From: Bacteroides sp.
Lineage (GTDB): Bacteria > Bacteroidota > Bacteroidia > Bacteroidales > Bacteroidaceae
NCBI GenBank assembly: GCA_020861095.1
Contig: JAJBTC010000212.1
Coordinates: 1 to 64,000, forward strand
Reading direction: 5' to 3'
Length of the DNA: 64,000 bases
The notes beneath the pieces were generated by a model, which did no database searches, was not told the DNA's origin, and was given only the letters and a program-made list of their open reading frames with translations. Positions 18,188 through 27,648 of this stretch are shown one piece after another. The position numbers were made by a program, and so were the translations under genes. Every line of letters starts with the position of its first letter. Within the stretch, counting starts at the first letter, position 1.

Positions 18188-20353
18188 ATGAAAAGCATAA
18201 GATCGTTTGTTTTTACTCTTCTTCTGTTCCTGTCTCTGGGCCTGTGTGCTCAACAAACGGAACACCCGTGTCTGATCCTGACCAAACAGGTGGTGGAACA
18301 GATCCGTCCCAACCTGGGAACTCTTCCTGTGTTTGATAACACTGTACAAGAGATGCAACGCAAGATCGACCGGATCATGGATCTGCCCATCGATCTGCCT
18401 CAGCCCAAAGATGCTGGAGGAGGCTATTCGCACGAACAGCACAAACGCAACTATACCGCTATCTATCAGGCAGGTGTACTTTACCAGTTGAAGGGAGACA
18501 AGAAGTATGCGGAGTATGTGAAACAGATGCTGTTTGCCTATGCGGAACTCTATCCTACACTGCCGCTGCATCCGGTGCAGAAATCCAACTACCGGGGGCG
18601 TCTCTTCTGGCAGGGACTCAACGAAAGTGTATGGCTGGTAAATGTATCCCAGGGATATGACTGCGTATATAATTACCTGACAGAAAAGGAGCGCGAGCAG
18701 ATCGAAACGGGTCTCTTCCGGCCTATGATCCGATTTTTCCGGGAAGAAAACAGAAAGACGTTTGCACGCATACACAACCACGGCACATGGGCAGTGGCTG
18801 CTGTAGGAATGATCTCTTACGTAATGGGTGACACAGATATGGTGGAACAATCCTTATATGGCCCTGACAAGGATGGCAAAGGTGGCTTCATGAAGCAGAT
18901 CGATCAGCTGTTCTCACCGGACGGATACTTTGAGGAAGGCCCTTACTACCAGCGGTATTCCCTGCAGCCCTTCCTGATGTTTGCACAGGCAGTGGATAAC
19001 AACGAACCGGAAAGAAAAATATTTGAATACAAAGACGGTGTATTGCTGAAAGCAGTAACTACCCTGTTGCAACTGACCGAGCAAAACGGACAGTTCTTCC
19101 ACCTCAACGACGCGCTGGATAAGACCTGGCATACCAATGAACTGGCCTGGGGGGTAGATATCGCCTATGCAAAGACAGGTAATAAACAACTGCTCAGTAT
19201 CGCCCGTGAACAGGGCAGCGTAGTAATCAGCGAAGCGGGATGGAAAACGGCACAGGACATGGCCCTGGCCGAGCCGTTTGTGCACCGGACACTGATCGTA
19301 CGCGACGGTCCCGACGGAGACCAGGGAGGCATCGGTGTATTGCGCGACGGAAAAGGAAAAGACGAAGTGGCTGTAGTGATGAAATATACTTCTCACGGTA
19401 TGGGACACGGGCATTTTGATAAACTGTCTGTCAGCTATTACGACAACGACCGGGAGATCCTGCAGGACTATGGTGCCGCGCGTTTCCTAAATATAGAGCC
19501 CAAGAACGGAGGACACTACCTGCCCGAAAACGATAGTTTCTGCAAACATACCATCAGTCACAACACCGTAACGGTGGATGGAAAAAGCCATTTCAACTAC
19601 GACATGAAGCTCTCGTCGGAACACGCTCCGGATTTTTATGGATTCGTAGATACGGACGAGGTAAAGATGGTGAGTGCCAAAGACAAATATGCAGTGGCAG
19701 GTGTGGAAATGCACCGTACAGTATGGCTGCTCCGGCATCCGCTGTTCGATCGCCCGGTGACGGTGGATATATTCCGTATAACTTCCGCAGAGAAACACCG
19801 GTATGACCTGCCCTTCTATTTCCTCGGACATCTGATGCGTACCAACTATCCGTACGAAGCTTTCACTACACAACGTGCGTTGCTGGGAGAAAGCAATGGC
19901 TATCAGCACCTGTGGGTAGAGGCCAAAGGAAAAGCGGAAAATAACCTGATCGCTACGACTTTCCTCAATGGGAATCGCTTCTATACGATCTCTTCCTTAG
20001 CAGACGACCAGACAGAAGTCTACCTCAACCGCATCGGTGGTACGGACCCGGACTTCAACCTGCGCCATGAGCCGGCGGTGATGCTTCGCCGGGAAGAGGC
20101 CGCAAACCACACCTTTGTGAATGTCATCGAGATACACGGAGAGTACAACCCACGCATGGAGTACACGCTGGATCCGTATGCAACGGTGCAGTCGATCCGT
20201 CTGGTGAGTGATACGGCAGACTATACAGTGGCAGAGATCGGTACCCAAAGCGGGAAATCGTTGCGGATATACCTGAGCAACAACAACAGCGACGCGGAAG
20301 CTACGCATACATTCGAAGGATATTCGTGGAAGGGTGTATGTAGCATACAATAA
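18188..20353 (+). CDS. PL17 oligo-alginate lyase (heparinase II/III-like)
   Basis: This enzyme probably releases unsaturated uronate monomers from alginate oligosaccharides by exolytic beta-elimination in the periplasm. The 721-residue protein has a signal peptide (to about residue 21), an alpha-toroid N-terminal half with NHGTW (H198) and EGPYYQRY (Y253/Y254), and a C-terminal heparinase II/III-like beta-sandwich starting near residue 390 (HGMGHGHFDKLSVSYY). H198 and Y254 have the same spacing as the catalytic His/Tyr pair known in PL17 enzymes. It is first in a five-gene rightward run whose members complete monomer catabolism. PL15 is a less likely family. Confidence 0.9.
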   Translation: MKSIRSFVFTLLLFLSLGLCAQQTEHPCLILTKQVVEQIRPNLGTLPVFDNTVQEMQRKIDRIMDLPIDLPQPKDAGGGYSHEQHKRNYTAIYQAGVLYQLKGDKKYAEYVKQMLFAYAELYPTLPLHPVQKSNYRGRLFWQGLNESVWLVNVSQGYDCVYNYLTEKEREQIETGLFRPMIRFFREENRKTFARIHNHGTWAVAAVGMISYVMGDTDMVEQSLYGPDKDGKGGFMKQIDQLFSPDGYFEEGPYYQRYSLQPFLMFAQAVDNNEPERKIFEYKDGVLLKAVTTLLQLTEQNGQFFHLNDALDKTWHTNELAWGVDIAYAKTGNKQLLSIAREQGSVVISEAGWKTAQDMALAEPFVHRTLIVRDGPDGDQGGIGVLRDGKGKDEVAVVMKYTSHGMGHGHFDKLSVSYYDNDREILQDYGAARFLNIEPKNGGHYLPENDSFCKHTISHNTVTVDGKSHFNYDMKLSSEHAPDFYGFVDTDEVKMVSAKDKYAVAGVEMHRTVWLLRHPLFDRPVTVDIFRITSAEKHRYDLPFYFLGHLMRTNYPYEAFTTQRALLGESNGYQHLWVEAKGKAENNLIATTFLNGNRFYTISSLADDQTEVYLNRIGGTDPDFNLRHEPAVMLRREEAANHTFVNVIEIHGEYNPRMEYTLDPYATVQSIRLVSDTADYTVAEIGTQSGKSLRIYLSNNNSDAEATHTFEGYSWKGVCSIQ

Positions 20354-20387
20354 ACAAAACAGTTATTCAATCAACAAATAAAGTCAG

Positions 20388-20729
20388 ATGAAAACACGTA
20401 GTGCAAATTTTCAGATCGAAAGTGAAATGGCCTGGGAAAAGGTCGGAGAAGGAATCGAAAGACAGATCATGGGATACGACGGCCAGCTAATGCTGGTCAA
20501 AGTGAAATTCGAAAAGGGTGCGGTGGGTATGGCTCACGAGCATTATCACTCGCAGGCTACTTTCATTGTAAGCGGTGTGTTTGAGTTCCATACCGATGGA
20601 GAAAAACGTGTAGTGAGCGCCGGAGATGGCATCTACTTTGCCCCGGATGTCCTGCATGGTTGCACCTGCCTGGAACCGGGCGTACTGATCGATACATTCA
20701 GCCCCATGCGCGCGGACTTCTTAAAGTAA
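20388..20729 (+). CDS. kdgF: KdgF-like cupin, uronate ring-opening protein
   Basis: KdgF proteins speed the linearisation of unsaturated monouronates from alginate or pectin to the open-chain keto form. The 113-residue single cupin has candidate metal ligands H50, H52, Q56 and H90 in HEHYHSQ and DVLHG, the layout of KdgF. It has no signal peptide, so it should act in the cytoplasm. It lies 34 nt after the PL17 lyase and 7 nt before the transporter, within one operon. Confidence 0.88.
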   Translation: MKTRSANFQIESEMAWEKVGEGIERQIMGYDGQLMLVKVKFEKGAVGMAHEHYHSQATFIVSGVFEFHTDGEKRVVSAGDGIYFAPDVLHGCTCLEPGVLIDTFSPMRADFLK

Positions 20730-20736
20730 GGAAGGT

Positions 20737-22206
20737 ATGAAAATCAAAGGACTCAGGTGGTGGATCATCGGACTGATTATGCTGATTACCATCATCAATT
20801 ATCTCGACCGCGGTACACTCAACTACATGTGGGTGACCAACATCGAGTACACACTGACAGATGCCCTACATCCGGAACGGAAGGAGAACCAGGCGGTATA
20901 TGTAGCCGAGACCGGAAGTTACGAACTGTGCAACACAGCCGGAAAAGAGAAACGGGTGGATGCCGCACGCATCACCGTGAAAGAGAAAGACGGCTCTACC
21001 CTGATCGTCCATAAAGAAGGGATCGCGTATGACCTGGGGCTGATCTCTACGGAGCTTTCCGCGGAAGAGGCGGCCAGACAGGCCAAAGATATGCTGGGAA
21101 CGATCACGATCTTCTTTATGATCGCCTACGGTATCAGCCAGCTGGTATCGGGCAAGATGTATGACAGGATCGGTACCCGCAAAGGTTTTCTGGTATCTGT
21201 ACTTCTCTGGGGTACTGCCGACGCATTGACTTCGCTGTCACGCGGACTGGTATCACTCACGGGATTCCGTATGATGCTGGGACTGGGAGAAGCAGGCCCC
21301 TGGCCGGGAACGACCAAGAGCAACGCGGAATGGTTCCCGCAAAAAGAACGGGCACTTGCCCAGGGACTTTTCGGAGCGGCTGCTTCGCTGGGGTCCATCT
21401 TCGCACCGGTCATTATCCTGATGCTTTACATTGCTTTCGGCTGGAAGGTAACCTTTGTGATAGTCGGCGGATTGGGCCTGCTGTGGCTGATCCCGTGGCT
21501 GATCCTGAACAAGAAAGGACCGAAAGAGCATCCGTGGATCACAGAGGAGGAAAGGTCGTATATCCTCAACGGACAACCGGAGATCCAAATGACTAACGAC
21601 CGGGGTAAATCGTGGGGAGAACTGCTTGCCAACCGCAAGAACTGGTCGGTGATCCTCGGACGATTCTTCTTAGACCCCATCTGGTGGATGTTTGTAACCT
21701 ACCTGCCCCTCTATCTGGCAGATGTATTCAATCTGAACATCAAAGAGGTGGCGTTCTCGGCATGGGTGCCTTATGTAGGCGCCATGATCGGAAGTATCTC
21801 AGGCGGATGGTTCTCAGGCTATCTGATCCGCAACGGTAAGACCGTGGATTATGCCCGTAAAGCGGCCATGATCCTGGGAGGTATCATCATCATCCCGTCT
21901 ATTATCGCAGCGGTATTCTCCTCTTCGGTAGGGATGGCAGTGGTATTTATGGCTTTCGTTCTGGGTGGGTTCCAGTTTGTGATGACCAATATACAGACTA
22001 TCCCCAGTGACCTGCATTCGGGTAAATCGGTAGGTTCGCTGGCCGGGCTGGGTGGAGCCTCTGCCGTACTGGGTACGATCCTGGCTATTCTTTTTGCCCA
22101 GTACATCACCAGTTGGGGATTGCTCTTCTCGCTGCTGGCAGCTCTGGTGCCCCTGTCACTGGGCTCCATATTCCTGACCATAGGAAAGATTGAACCAATC
22201 AAATAG
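20737..22206 (+). CDS. MFS uronate transporter with a large loop after TM1
   Basis: A 489-residue major facilitator of the ACS/hexuronate (ExuT-like) type, expected to carry unsaturated or keto-uronate from alginate across the inner membrane. TM1 (WWIIGLIMLITIINYLDRGTLNY) contains the NYLDR motif of that family. Unusually, about 85 hydrophilic residues (roughly 35-120: ALHPERKENQ...TELSAEEAARQ) separate TM1 from TM2, where most relatives have a short loop. The loop should face the periplasm. The remaining eleven segments look normal, with GKMYDRIGTRK between TM2 and TM3. Its operon position between KdgF and the reductase supports the role. Confidence 0.87.
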   Translation: MKIKGLRWWIIGLIMLITIINYLDRGTLNYMWVTNIEYTLTDALHPERKENQAVYVAETGSYELCNTAGKEKRVDAARITVKEKDGSTLIVHKEGIAYDLGLISTELSAEEAARQAKDMLGTITIFFMIAYGISQLVSGKMYDRIGTRKGFLVSVLLWGTADALTSLSRGLVSLTGFRMMLGLGEAGPWPGTTKSNAEWFPQKERALAQGLFGAAASLGSIFAPVIILMLYIAFGWKVTFVIVGGLGLLWLIPWLILNKKGPKEHPWITEEERSYILNGQPEIQMTNDRGKSWGELLANRKNWSVILGRFFLDPIWWMFVTYLPLYLADVFNLNIKEVAFSAWVPYVGAMIGSISGGWFSGYLIRNGKTVDYARKAAMILGGIIIIPSIIAAVFSSSVGMAVVFMAFVLGGFQFVMTNIQTIPSDLHSGKSVGSLAGLGGASAVLGTILAILFAQYITSWGLLFSLLAALVPLSLGSIFLTIGKIEPIK

Positions 22207-22238
22207 ATATCGAACTTATTTTTTTGAAATAACAAGAC

Positions 22239-22991
22239 ATGAAATTAAAAGGAAAAGTAGCCGTTGTAACCGGCGGTGCCCGCGATCTGGGCCGTGCTAT
22301 CTCTGTGAAACTTGCACAGGAAGGCGCTAAAGTAGTAGTAAACTATTTCGATAATCCGGAAGATGCGCAGGAGACGCTGAGGCTGATCCGTGAAGCAGGG
22401 TCGGACGGGATCATTGTACAGGGTGACATGACCAAAGCGGCGGATGTAAAAAGACTGTTCGACGGTGCCGTAGAGGCTTTCGGAGAACGTATCGATACAC
22501 TGGTGAACGTAGTAGGTGGCATTGTAGGCCGTAAATTAGTGACCGAACAGGATGAGGTGTGGTACGACTTCCTGATGGATGTGAACATGCGCAGTGTATT
22601 CCTGTGTACCCGTGAGGCGGTTCCTTACATGGGTGAAGGCTCTGCCATTGTGAACTTCTCTTCACAGGCCGCGCGTGACGGCGGAGGTCCGGGTGCATCT
22701 ATGTATGCCACTGCAAAAGGTGCGGTAATGACCTACACCCGTTCGATGGCCAAAGAACTTGGTCCCAAAGGGATCCGCATCAATTCGCTGGCTCCGGGTA
22801 CCATCGCCACCTCTTTCCACGATCGTTTCAACACACCGGAAAACCGGGAGCGCATGAAGGGTACGTACGCGCTTCGCCGCGAAGGAGAAGCGCGTGAAGT
22901 GGCGGATCTGGTAGCTTACCTGGCTTCGGACGAGTCGTCTTACGTGACCGGTACGAATATTGACATTAACGGGGGATCACTCTTCTCCTGA
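22239..22991 (+). CDS. SDR oxidoreductase, likely DEH reductase
   Basis: A 250-residue classical short-chain dehydrogenase with cofactor motif TGGARDLG (11-18), NVVGG (90-94), Ser 141/142 and Y156-x3-K160. In alginate loci an SDR reduces 4-deoxy-L-erythro-5-hexoseulose uronate (DEH) to 2-keto-3-deoxygluconate, and this gene sits in that place after PL17, KdgF and the transporter. NADH versus NADPH preference is not clear from sequence. No KDG kinase or KDPG aldolase follows; those steps must be encoded elsewhere. Confidence 0.88.
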   Translation: MKLKGKVAVVTGGARDLGRAISVKLAQEGAKVVVNYFDNPEDAQETLRLIREAGSDGIIVQGDMTKAADVKRLFDGAVEAFGERIDTLVNVVGGIVGRKLVTEQDEVWYDFLMDVNMRSVFLCTREAVPYMGEGSAIVNFSSQAARDGGGPGASMYATAKGAVMTYTRSMAKELGPKGIRINSLAPGTIATSFHDRFNTPENRERMKGTYALRREGEAREVADLVAYLASDESSYVTGTNIDINGGSLFS

Positions 22992-23100
22992 TATTTTATG
23001 CCTATGTGACAACGAGGCTGTCTCCAAATAGCTTTTACTTCTTTAGCATCTGATCGTTTTCAACTTCTTGAAGTAAATAAGGCTGTTTGTAAGTTCTGTA

Positions 23101-23362
23101 AGGACGATACATTCCAGCCCAGGGTAAGGCCAAGCGTAGGGTACCGGAGCGGGCCGCCACCCTGGGTTTACGACGTACATAGATCAATGGGTCCTGAACC
23201 AACGGTCGACGCAGTCAAAGGACGATACACATACATGTGGTATATACCTACCTATATGTGCCGTACCTACGGCACTGGGTTGGATGTGTGCCTCGCACCC
23301 CAGGGTGGCGTCGGGTTTCGTTTCACTTCCTCCTCCTTACCCTGGGCTGGAATGTGCCGTCC
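23101..23362. repeat. Structured inverted-repeat element after the SDR gene
   Basis: A perfect 21-bp inverted repeat (acattccagcccagggtaagg at 23109-23129; complement at 23335-23355) encloses a second one (ccaccctggg 23157-23166 with cccagggtgg 23299-23308). GGACG/CGTCC-like words lie just outside. The centre carries a gaaccaacggtcgacgcagtcaa-type module at 23197-23219. It looks like a non-autonomous repeat, with no ORF. It splits the SDR gene from the SGNH gene (gap 22992-23438), so their co-transcription is uncertain. Confidence 0.75.
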
Positions 23363-23438
23363 CTGCAGGACTCAGGAATATCCTTATTTGCTATTTTGAG
23401 ACAGCTTCGTCTTTGTAACCTTTCCTATTCTTCCTTTT

Positions 23439-24893
23439 ATGAAACACACTTTGATACTTTTTCTCTGTCTCTGTTTTCTTCCCGCGCAGGGACAAGAGGT
23501 CTGCTTTCACAACCGTCCGGACAATTTTCAACTCTATCCCCGTAACGGAGCGGGATACGGACAGGTAGAGATCAGTGGAGAAATACGTTCGGGCAACTAC
23601 CCAACGATCTATATCCATCTGGATCGGGAAAACGAGCGTGTAGCCACTTATCCGGTGGCTATACAAAACAAAGCGGACAAAAAGATATTCCGTACCCTTA
23701 TCCCCCTGAAAGCAGAGCTTGCCAATTATACCTTTTCTTACCAGCTTCATCCGGACTCTACAGCGGTGTTGCTGGCAGAACAGGTGGTATCGGGAGATGT
23801 CTTCCTGATCGCCGGACAGTCCAACTCGGTTGCCTCCGGCAATTCCGTATGCAAAGAGGAGATCCATCCTTTTTTCCGCACATTGGGTACGACGCGTAAG
23901 AAAGAGGGGTATCTGCCGCAGGATACCATCTGGGGCATAGCCAATTCACAGGGCTGCTCGTATGGAAAGCCCTTTTTCAACGGCTACTCGGCACATGTAC
24001 TTCACAGTCTGGTAGGGCAACACCAACAGGTACCTACCGCGATCATTAACATGGGGGTAGGTGGTACACGGATCAGTGAGAATCTGCCTTCGGAAGAAGA
24101 TCCCATGGATCTGAACACGATCTATGGAAGCGGACTCTACCGGACCCGACAGGCGGGTCTCGACCAGGCGGTACGGGCACTGATCTGGCTGCAGGGAGAA
24201 TCGAACCAGAAAACGGGATACGACCGGTATATGGAAGACTTTGCCCGGCTGTATGCGGGCTGGAAAAGGGATTATCCGAACCTGGAAAAAATATACATGT
24301 CACAGATCCATACGGGGTGTGGAGAGAATGAACATGGCGCGGAACTCCGGGAAGCCCAACGCCGCATCGGGCAACTCTATCCGGATATCGATCTGATCGC
24401 TAATGTGGGACTTCCTCTCCGGCCGGATGACTGCCACTATACACGGGAAGCACACGATACACTCTGGCATCGCTTCTACAACCTGATCGCCCGGGATTTC
24501 TACAGGCAGCCGGGGGAGTATCTGGCATCGCCGGATGTGACAGAGGTATGCTATACAGACCCGGAGTGTAGCACGTTGTGTATCACCTTTGACCAACCGG
24601 TGGTATGGCCGGAGGAGATCAGTGCGGAGATGCTTGCGTACCTTTTCCTCAATGAGAAGAAGGAGTATATAAAAGTGGAAGAGGTATATACCTTGCCGGA
24701 AGCCTCTGATTCGATCTTCTTAAAGCTACAGCAAGCGAGATCGGTACAGGCACTGACCTACGGACCTGACGGATTTGTGAAAGATAAGGAGGGAAACCTG
24801 ATACGCTATGCAGGGCCCTGGATCACCAATCTGAAGGGGATACCTGCACTGACCTTTGACCAGGTGAAAGTGAAGGGATTTACGATGTACTGA
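23439..24893 (+). CDS. SGNH / sialate O-acetylesterase-family esterase
   Basis: The 484-residue exported protein (signal peptide to about residue 19) has a SASA-type SGNH hydrolase core: GQSNSVASGN with the nucleophile Ser, NMGVGGTRI, WLQGESN, and a late DDCHYT Asp/His pair. An N-terminal beta domain (20-120) and a C-terminal beta segment (370-484) flank it. It probably removes acetyl esters from a glycan. In an alginate locus the natural substrate would be O-acetylated (bacterial) alginate, an inference from context only. The last codons (GFTMY and TGA) lie inside an intergenic repeat module (24877-24903), so the 3' end may have been reshaped by it. Confidence 0.8.
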   Translation: MKHTLILFLCLCFLPAQGQEVCFHNRPDNFQLYPRNGAGYGQVEISGEIRSGNYPTIYIHLDRENERVATYPVAIQNKADKKIFRTLIPLKAELANYTFSYQLHPDSTAVLLAEQVVSGDVFLIAGQSNSVASGNSVCKEEIHPFFRTLGTTRKKEGYLPQDTIWGIANSQGCSYGKPFFNGYSAHVLHSLVGQHQQVPTAIINMGVGGTRISENLPSEEDPMDLNTIYGSGLYRTRQAGLDQAVRALIWLQGESNQKTGYDRYMEDFARLYAGWKRDYPNLEKIYMSQIHTGCGENEHGAELREAQRRIGQLYPDIDLIANVGLPLRPDDCHYTREAHDTLWHRFYNLIARDFYRQPGEYLASPDVTEVCYTDPECSTLCITFDQPVVWPEEISAEMLAYLFLNEKKEYIKVEEVYTLPEASDSIFLKLQQARSVQALTYGPDGFVKDKEGNLIRYAGPWITNLKGIPALTFDQVKVKGFTMY

Positions 24894-25162
24894 TGTACGA
24901 TTTGTTCTTTCGTCACAACTATTATGGGATTCTTTACGCTGAGAAATATGGAAAGATAAATGCCCTGACGACCGGTAACATTTTCCTAATAAAGACGCAA
25001 AGAAATTTAAGATGTACGATGTGAGATCTCCCGGTATAGTAACTGTTCTGACGGGGTTTTATCTTTCTCTTTTGTTCGTATGTTCGTTTGTCTGTTTATA
25101 TCCATTTATCAGACATACGAACAAAAGAAAAATGTATATCGGAAGACGCAAATATGCGTCTC
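24877..25162. repeat. Repeat modules after the SGNH gene and a short palindrome variant
   Basis: Module words gatttacgatgtac overlap the SGNH stop (24877-24903) and recur near 25009-25022. At 25144-25161 there is agacgcaaatatgcgtct, a variant of the 19-bp near-palindrome with an AT centre, followed by the usual tctctaca outer end. The remainder of 24894-25236 holds only the convergent hairpin listed separately. Confidence 0.7.
25069..25127. terminator. Hairpin between convergent genes, possible bidirectional terminator
   Basis: Perfect 15-bp arms cttttgttcgtatgt (25069-25083) and its complement (25113-25127) enclose a 29-nt loop that begins and ends with gtctg/cagac-like words. It lies between the convergent SGNH and second PL6 genes. 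The stem is AT-rich with a run of A on the right, so termination strength is uncertain. Confidence 0.5.
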
Positions 25163-25236
25163 TACAATAGATTATTACCCATCGTTAAAGGATTTGTCTT
25201 TCCAATTGTACCTCCTCAATCAAATCCTTCCGTCTT

Positions 25237-26745
25237 TCATTGCGGGTGAACGCCTGGATCAGCCTCTATCCAGCTCACTCCCGTACTTTTCCTGTCAGGA
25301 ACAGATCGCAAAGAATGGCCTGCAACACTGCAACTCACCCCAGTTTCCGGCCTCCTTTCTCTACCCGGCATATCTTTTCTTACCTCTTCGTTGCAAGGAA
25401 CCGGAGAGGTATAAAGTTCGCTATCAGTTGCAGGTTTGTACAGGCCAAACTCTTCCGTGGGCTTGTTCATCATAGCAGAAGAGACTTTCCGGAAACCCTT
25501 TTTCACCGACTTATTGCAACCGACGAATGTACCGCGATGATATACATTGCCGCGAAAATCAACCTGTTGGCGATCGTCCCTGATCCGGATCACCTCCCGG
25601 TCTGCAGAAGAAGTATTATAAATAAAATTGCACTCTACTATACTCTCTATAGGTGGTTCGGGCTGATCGGGAGCATGCCCTACCGCCACATCCAATGCGA
25701 TGAGACAATCCACGAATGTATTGTATGCGATATAGGCCCCTTTTACCTGGGAATACCGGTTGAGGATACGGTTTTCATTGCCTTTGGTCAGGGAAAGTGC
25801 CGAACGGTAAGATTCGCCGGCAGTGCGGTAAAAATAGTTATGGGTCACCCGGTGCCCCTCTCCCATCACGCGCACACCACCCGACTCCCCGGTAGAGGTG
25901 ACCGCACCGTTGGCCAGGAATATATTTCCATCTACTACGCAATGGTGTCCGTGACGCAGGCAAAGGGTACCGACACACTCCAGGAAAAGGTTGTTCAGGT
26001 AGTAATTGCCACAGGATTTGTTGGAGATCACTTCGATCTCCCCGTTGCACCGCTCAAACAGGTTACTCTCTATCCGGCAATCCGCTGTCTTCAGAGAAGT
26101 GCGGCTGTCTCCCACACGGATGGTTTCCTGTCCGTTGAGTTCTTTTCCGGTCAACGGATCCGTTTGCGACACCCGCGGGCCGAAGTAGTTGTGATCGATC
26201 CGGTGCCTGCCCTGCTCCTCTTCATCGAGCCAGACCACCAGCGTAACCCCCATATTCTTCTTATCATACACCGTACAATGATCTACCCGGTGGTGGTGAC
26301 CACGGAGACTGATCCACTTCACATCATCCTGCGGATCGGGCGAGTTATAATCTGCAATGCGGGTTTCACTTAACCGGCAAAAGGAGCTCCCGCGGGCAAA
26401 TTCCACCACCGCCTTACTAGGATGCGCTGTCTGGCTTGAACTGAAATCCAGTCCCGATACGTACAGGTATTCTCCATCTATCACCAACAGCGAATGACCC
26501 CGCATACATACCTGTCCCGGGGTCTCTGCTATCAACCATACAGGACTATCGGACGTGCCCTTTCCGCGGAAATGTATTTGCTGATCCTTCCACTCTCCAT
26601 TGCGAAGGATCACCGTATCTCCGGCCACAAAAGTACGCCCGTTGACCTCACGGGCTTCAGAAACGGGATAAATCTTTGCTGAAAGCCACAGCGGACAAAG
26701 TAATCCACACAGCCAGAAAATATTCTTCAGGGTATTTCGTTTCAT
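25237..26745 (-). CDS. PL6 alginate lyase, single-domain
   Basis: A second PL6 beta-helix lyase, 502 residues with signal peptide (to about residue 23). The catalytic block is CNGEIEVISNKS with K243 and LCLRHGH with R264, again 21 residues apart. It lacks the second domain of the PL6 at 10614, so the two enzymes probably differ in mode or block preference. It is last in a leftward three-gene operon. Its ATG overlaps the stop of the upstream hydrolase (ATGA), implying coupled translation. Confidence 0.9.
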   Translation of the reverse strand: MKRNTLKNIFWLCGLLCPLWLSAKIYPVSEAREVNGRTFVAGDTVILRNGEWKDQQIHFRGKGTSDSPVWLIAETPGQVCMRGHSLLVIDGEYLYVSGLDFSSSQTAHPSKAVVEFARGSSFCRLSETRIADYNSPDPQDDVKWISLRGHHHRVDHCTVYDKKNMGVTLVVWLDEEEQGRHRIDHNYFGPRVSQTDPLTGKELNGQETIRVGDSRTSLKTADCRIESNLFERCNGEIEVISNKSCGNYYLNNLFLECVGTLCLRHGHHCVVDGNIFLANGAVTSTGESGGVRVMGEGHRVTHNYFYRTAGESYRSALSLTKGNENRILNRYSQVKGAYIAYNTFVDCLIALDVAVGHAPDQPEPPIESIVECNFIYNTSSADREVIRIRDDRQQVDFRGNVYHRGTFVGCNKSVKKGFRKVSSAMMNKPTEEFGLYKPATDSELYTSPVPCNEEVRKDMPGRERRPETGVSCSVAGHSLRSVPDRKSTGVSWIEADPGVHPQ

Positions 26746-27629
26746 TCTATGACTCCTGTTCTACGTAAAAAGGCCACCATGGCCCGGTTGATCTCTCCAT
26801 TGATCTCCGTACCGAATTTTCCGTGTCCACCCTGCGGAATGGTCATAAATTCCGTTTCCACACCGGCTTTCAGAAGGGCATCGTGCAGCCAGACCGATTG
26901 CTGATAAGGCACAATATCATCCGCATCGCCATGTACAATGAATGTAGGAGGAGTATCCGCATTTACGTAACTGATGGGAGAAACAGAAGCCATAAACTCC
27001 CTGTCACCGATCCGGTCACCGATCCAGCGTACTGCCGAACGGTAGGGCTTTTCACCTACGGAGAAATCTACCATATCGGCTATGCCATACTTATCCAATA
27101 CGGCAGCGATACGTATCTCCCCGATCCCTTCGTAGTCCCGGTCGAACCGATGATCGTTGCCCAGATAAGCACCCATCATAGCCAGATGGCCGCCGGCAGA
27201 GCCTCCCATCAAGATGATACGCTGGGGATCGATATGATAGGTGGCAGCATTTCTGAGCAGGAAGATCAGAGCAGAACGCACATCTTCGATGGCTGCCGGA
27301 GCAGGCGCCACATCTACCAGACGGTATTCGATATTGGCTACCGCACAACCGGCTTTGAAGAAATTGGAAAACCCACGTTGCTTCTCTTTGTTGCCGTGAT
27401 TCCATCCGCCACCAAATATATTAATAATGATAGGAGTGGGCTTGTCGGTACGGGGAGGCAGGTAAAGATCCATCTTTCCCACCCACTCCCCTTCCGGGGT
27501 GAAAGGAACATCCAGGTGATAGGTAAACCCTTGCGGGATCACTACGCCATAAGGCGTTTCCTGACTTTTTTGCGCAGCCACCGAGAGGGTCAGACACAGT
27601 GCGAAAATAAATAAGATTTGTTTGCTCAT
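26742..27629 (-). CDS. Secreted alpha/beta hydrolase (acetylesterase-like)
   Basis: Start MSKQILFIFALCLTLSVAAQ gives 295 residues with a signal peptide. The fold is of the BD-FAE/esterase-lipase type: oxyanion motif FGGGWNHGN, nucleophile in MGGSAGGHLA, Asp in HGDADDIVP and His in QGGHGKFG. It probably removes acetyl or similar small acyl groups. It sits between a dehydrogenase and a PL6 lyase under the alginate-locus operator, so a role in trimming substituted alginate is likely but unproven. The frame extends upstream to 27707, but that overlaps the dehydrogenase and lacks a signal sequence. Confidence 0.82.
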   Translation of the reverse strand: MSKQILFIFALCLTLSVAAQKSQETPYGVVIPQGFTYHLDVPFTPEGEWVGKMDLYLPPRTDKPTPIIINIFGGGWNHGNKEKQRGFSNFFKAGCAVANIEYRLVDVAPAPAAIEDVRSALIFLLRNAATYHIDPQRIILMGGSAGGHLAMMGAYLGNDHRFDRDYEGIGEIRIAAVLDKYGIADMVDFSVGEKPYRSAVRWIGDRIGDREFMASVSPISYVNADTPPTFIVHGDADDIVPYQQSVWLHDALLKAGVETEFMTIPQGGHGKFGTEINGEINRAMVAFLRRTGVIE

Positions 27630-27648
27630 GGTTATGTATGTATTTGTT

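Noticed and set aside
25237-25360. Possible frameshift at the end of the second PL6 gene
   Set aside because: The tail looked odd at first, but the TGVSWIEAD ending fits the C-terminal pattern expected for PL6 proteins, and the other frames stop quickly.
26742-26745. Gene overlaps at 26742-26745 and 13025 as annotation errors
   Set aside because: ATGA and TGATG overlaps between full-length, well-supported genes in one operon are normal translational coupling.
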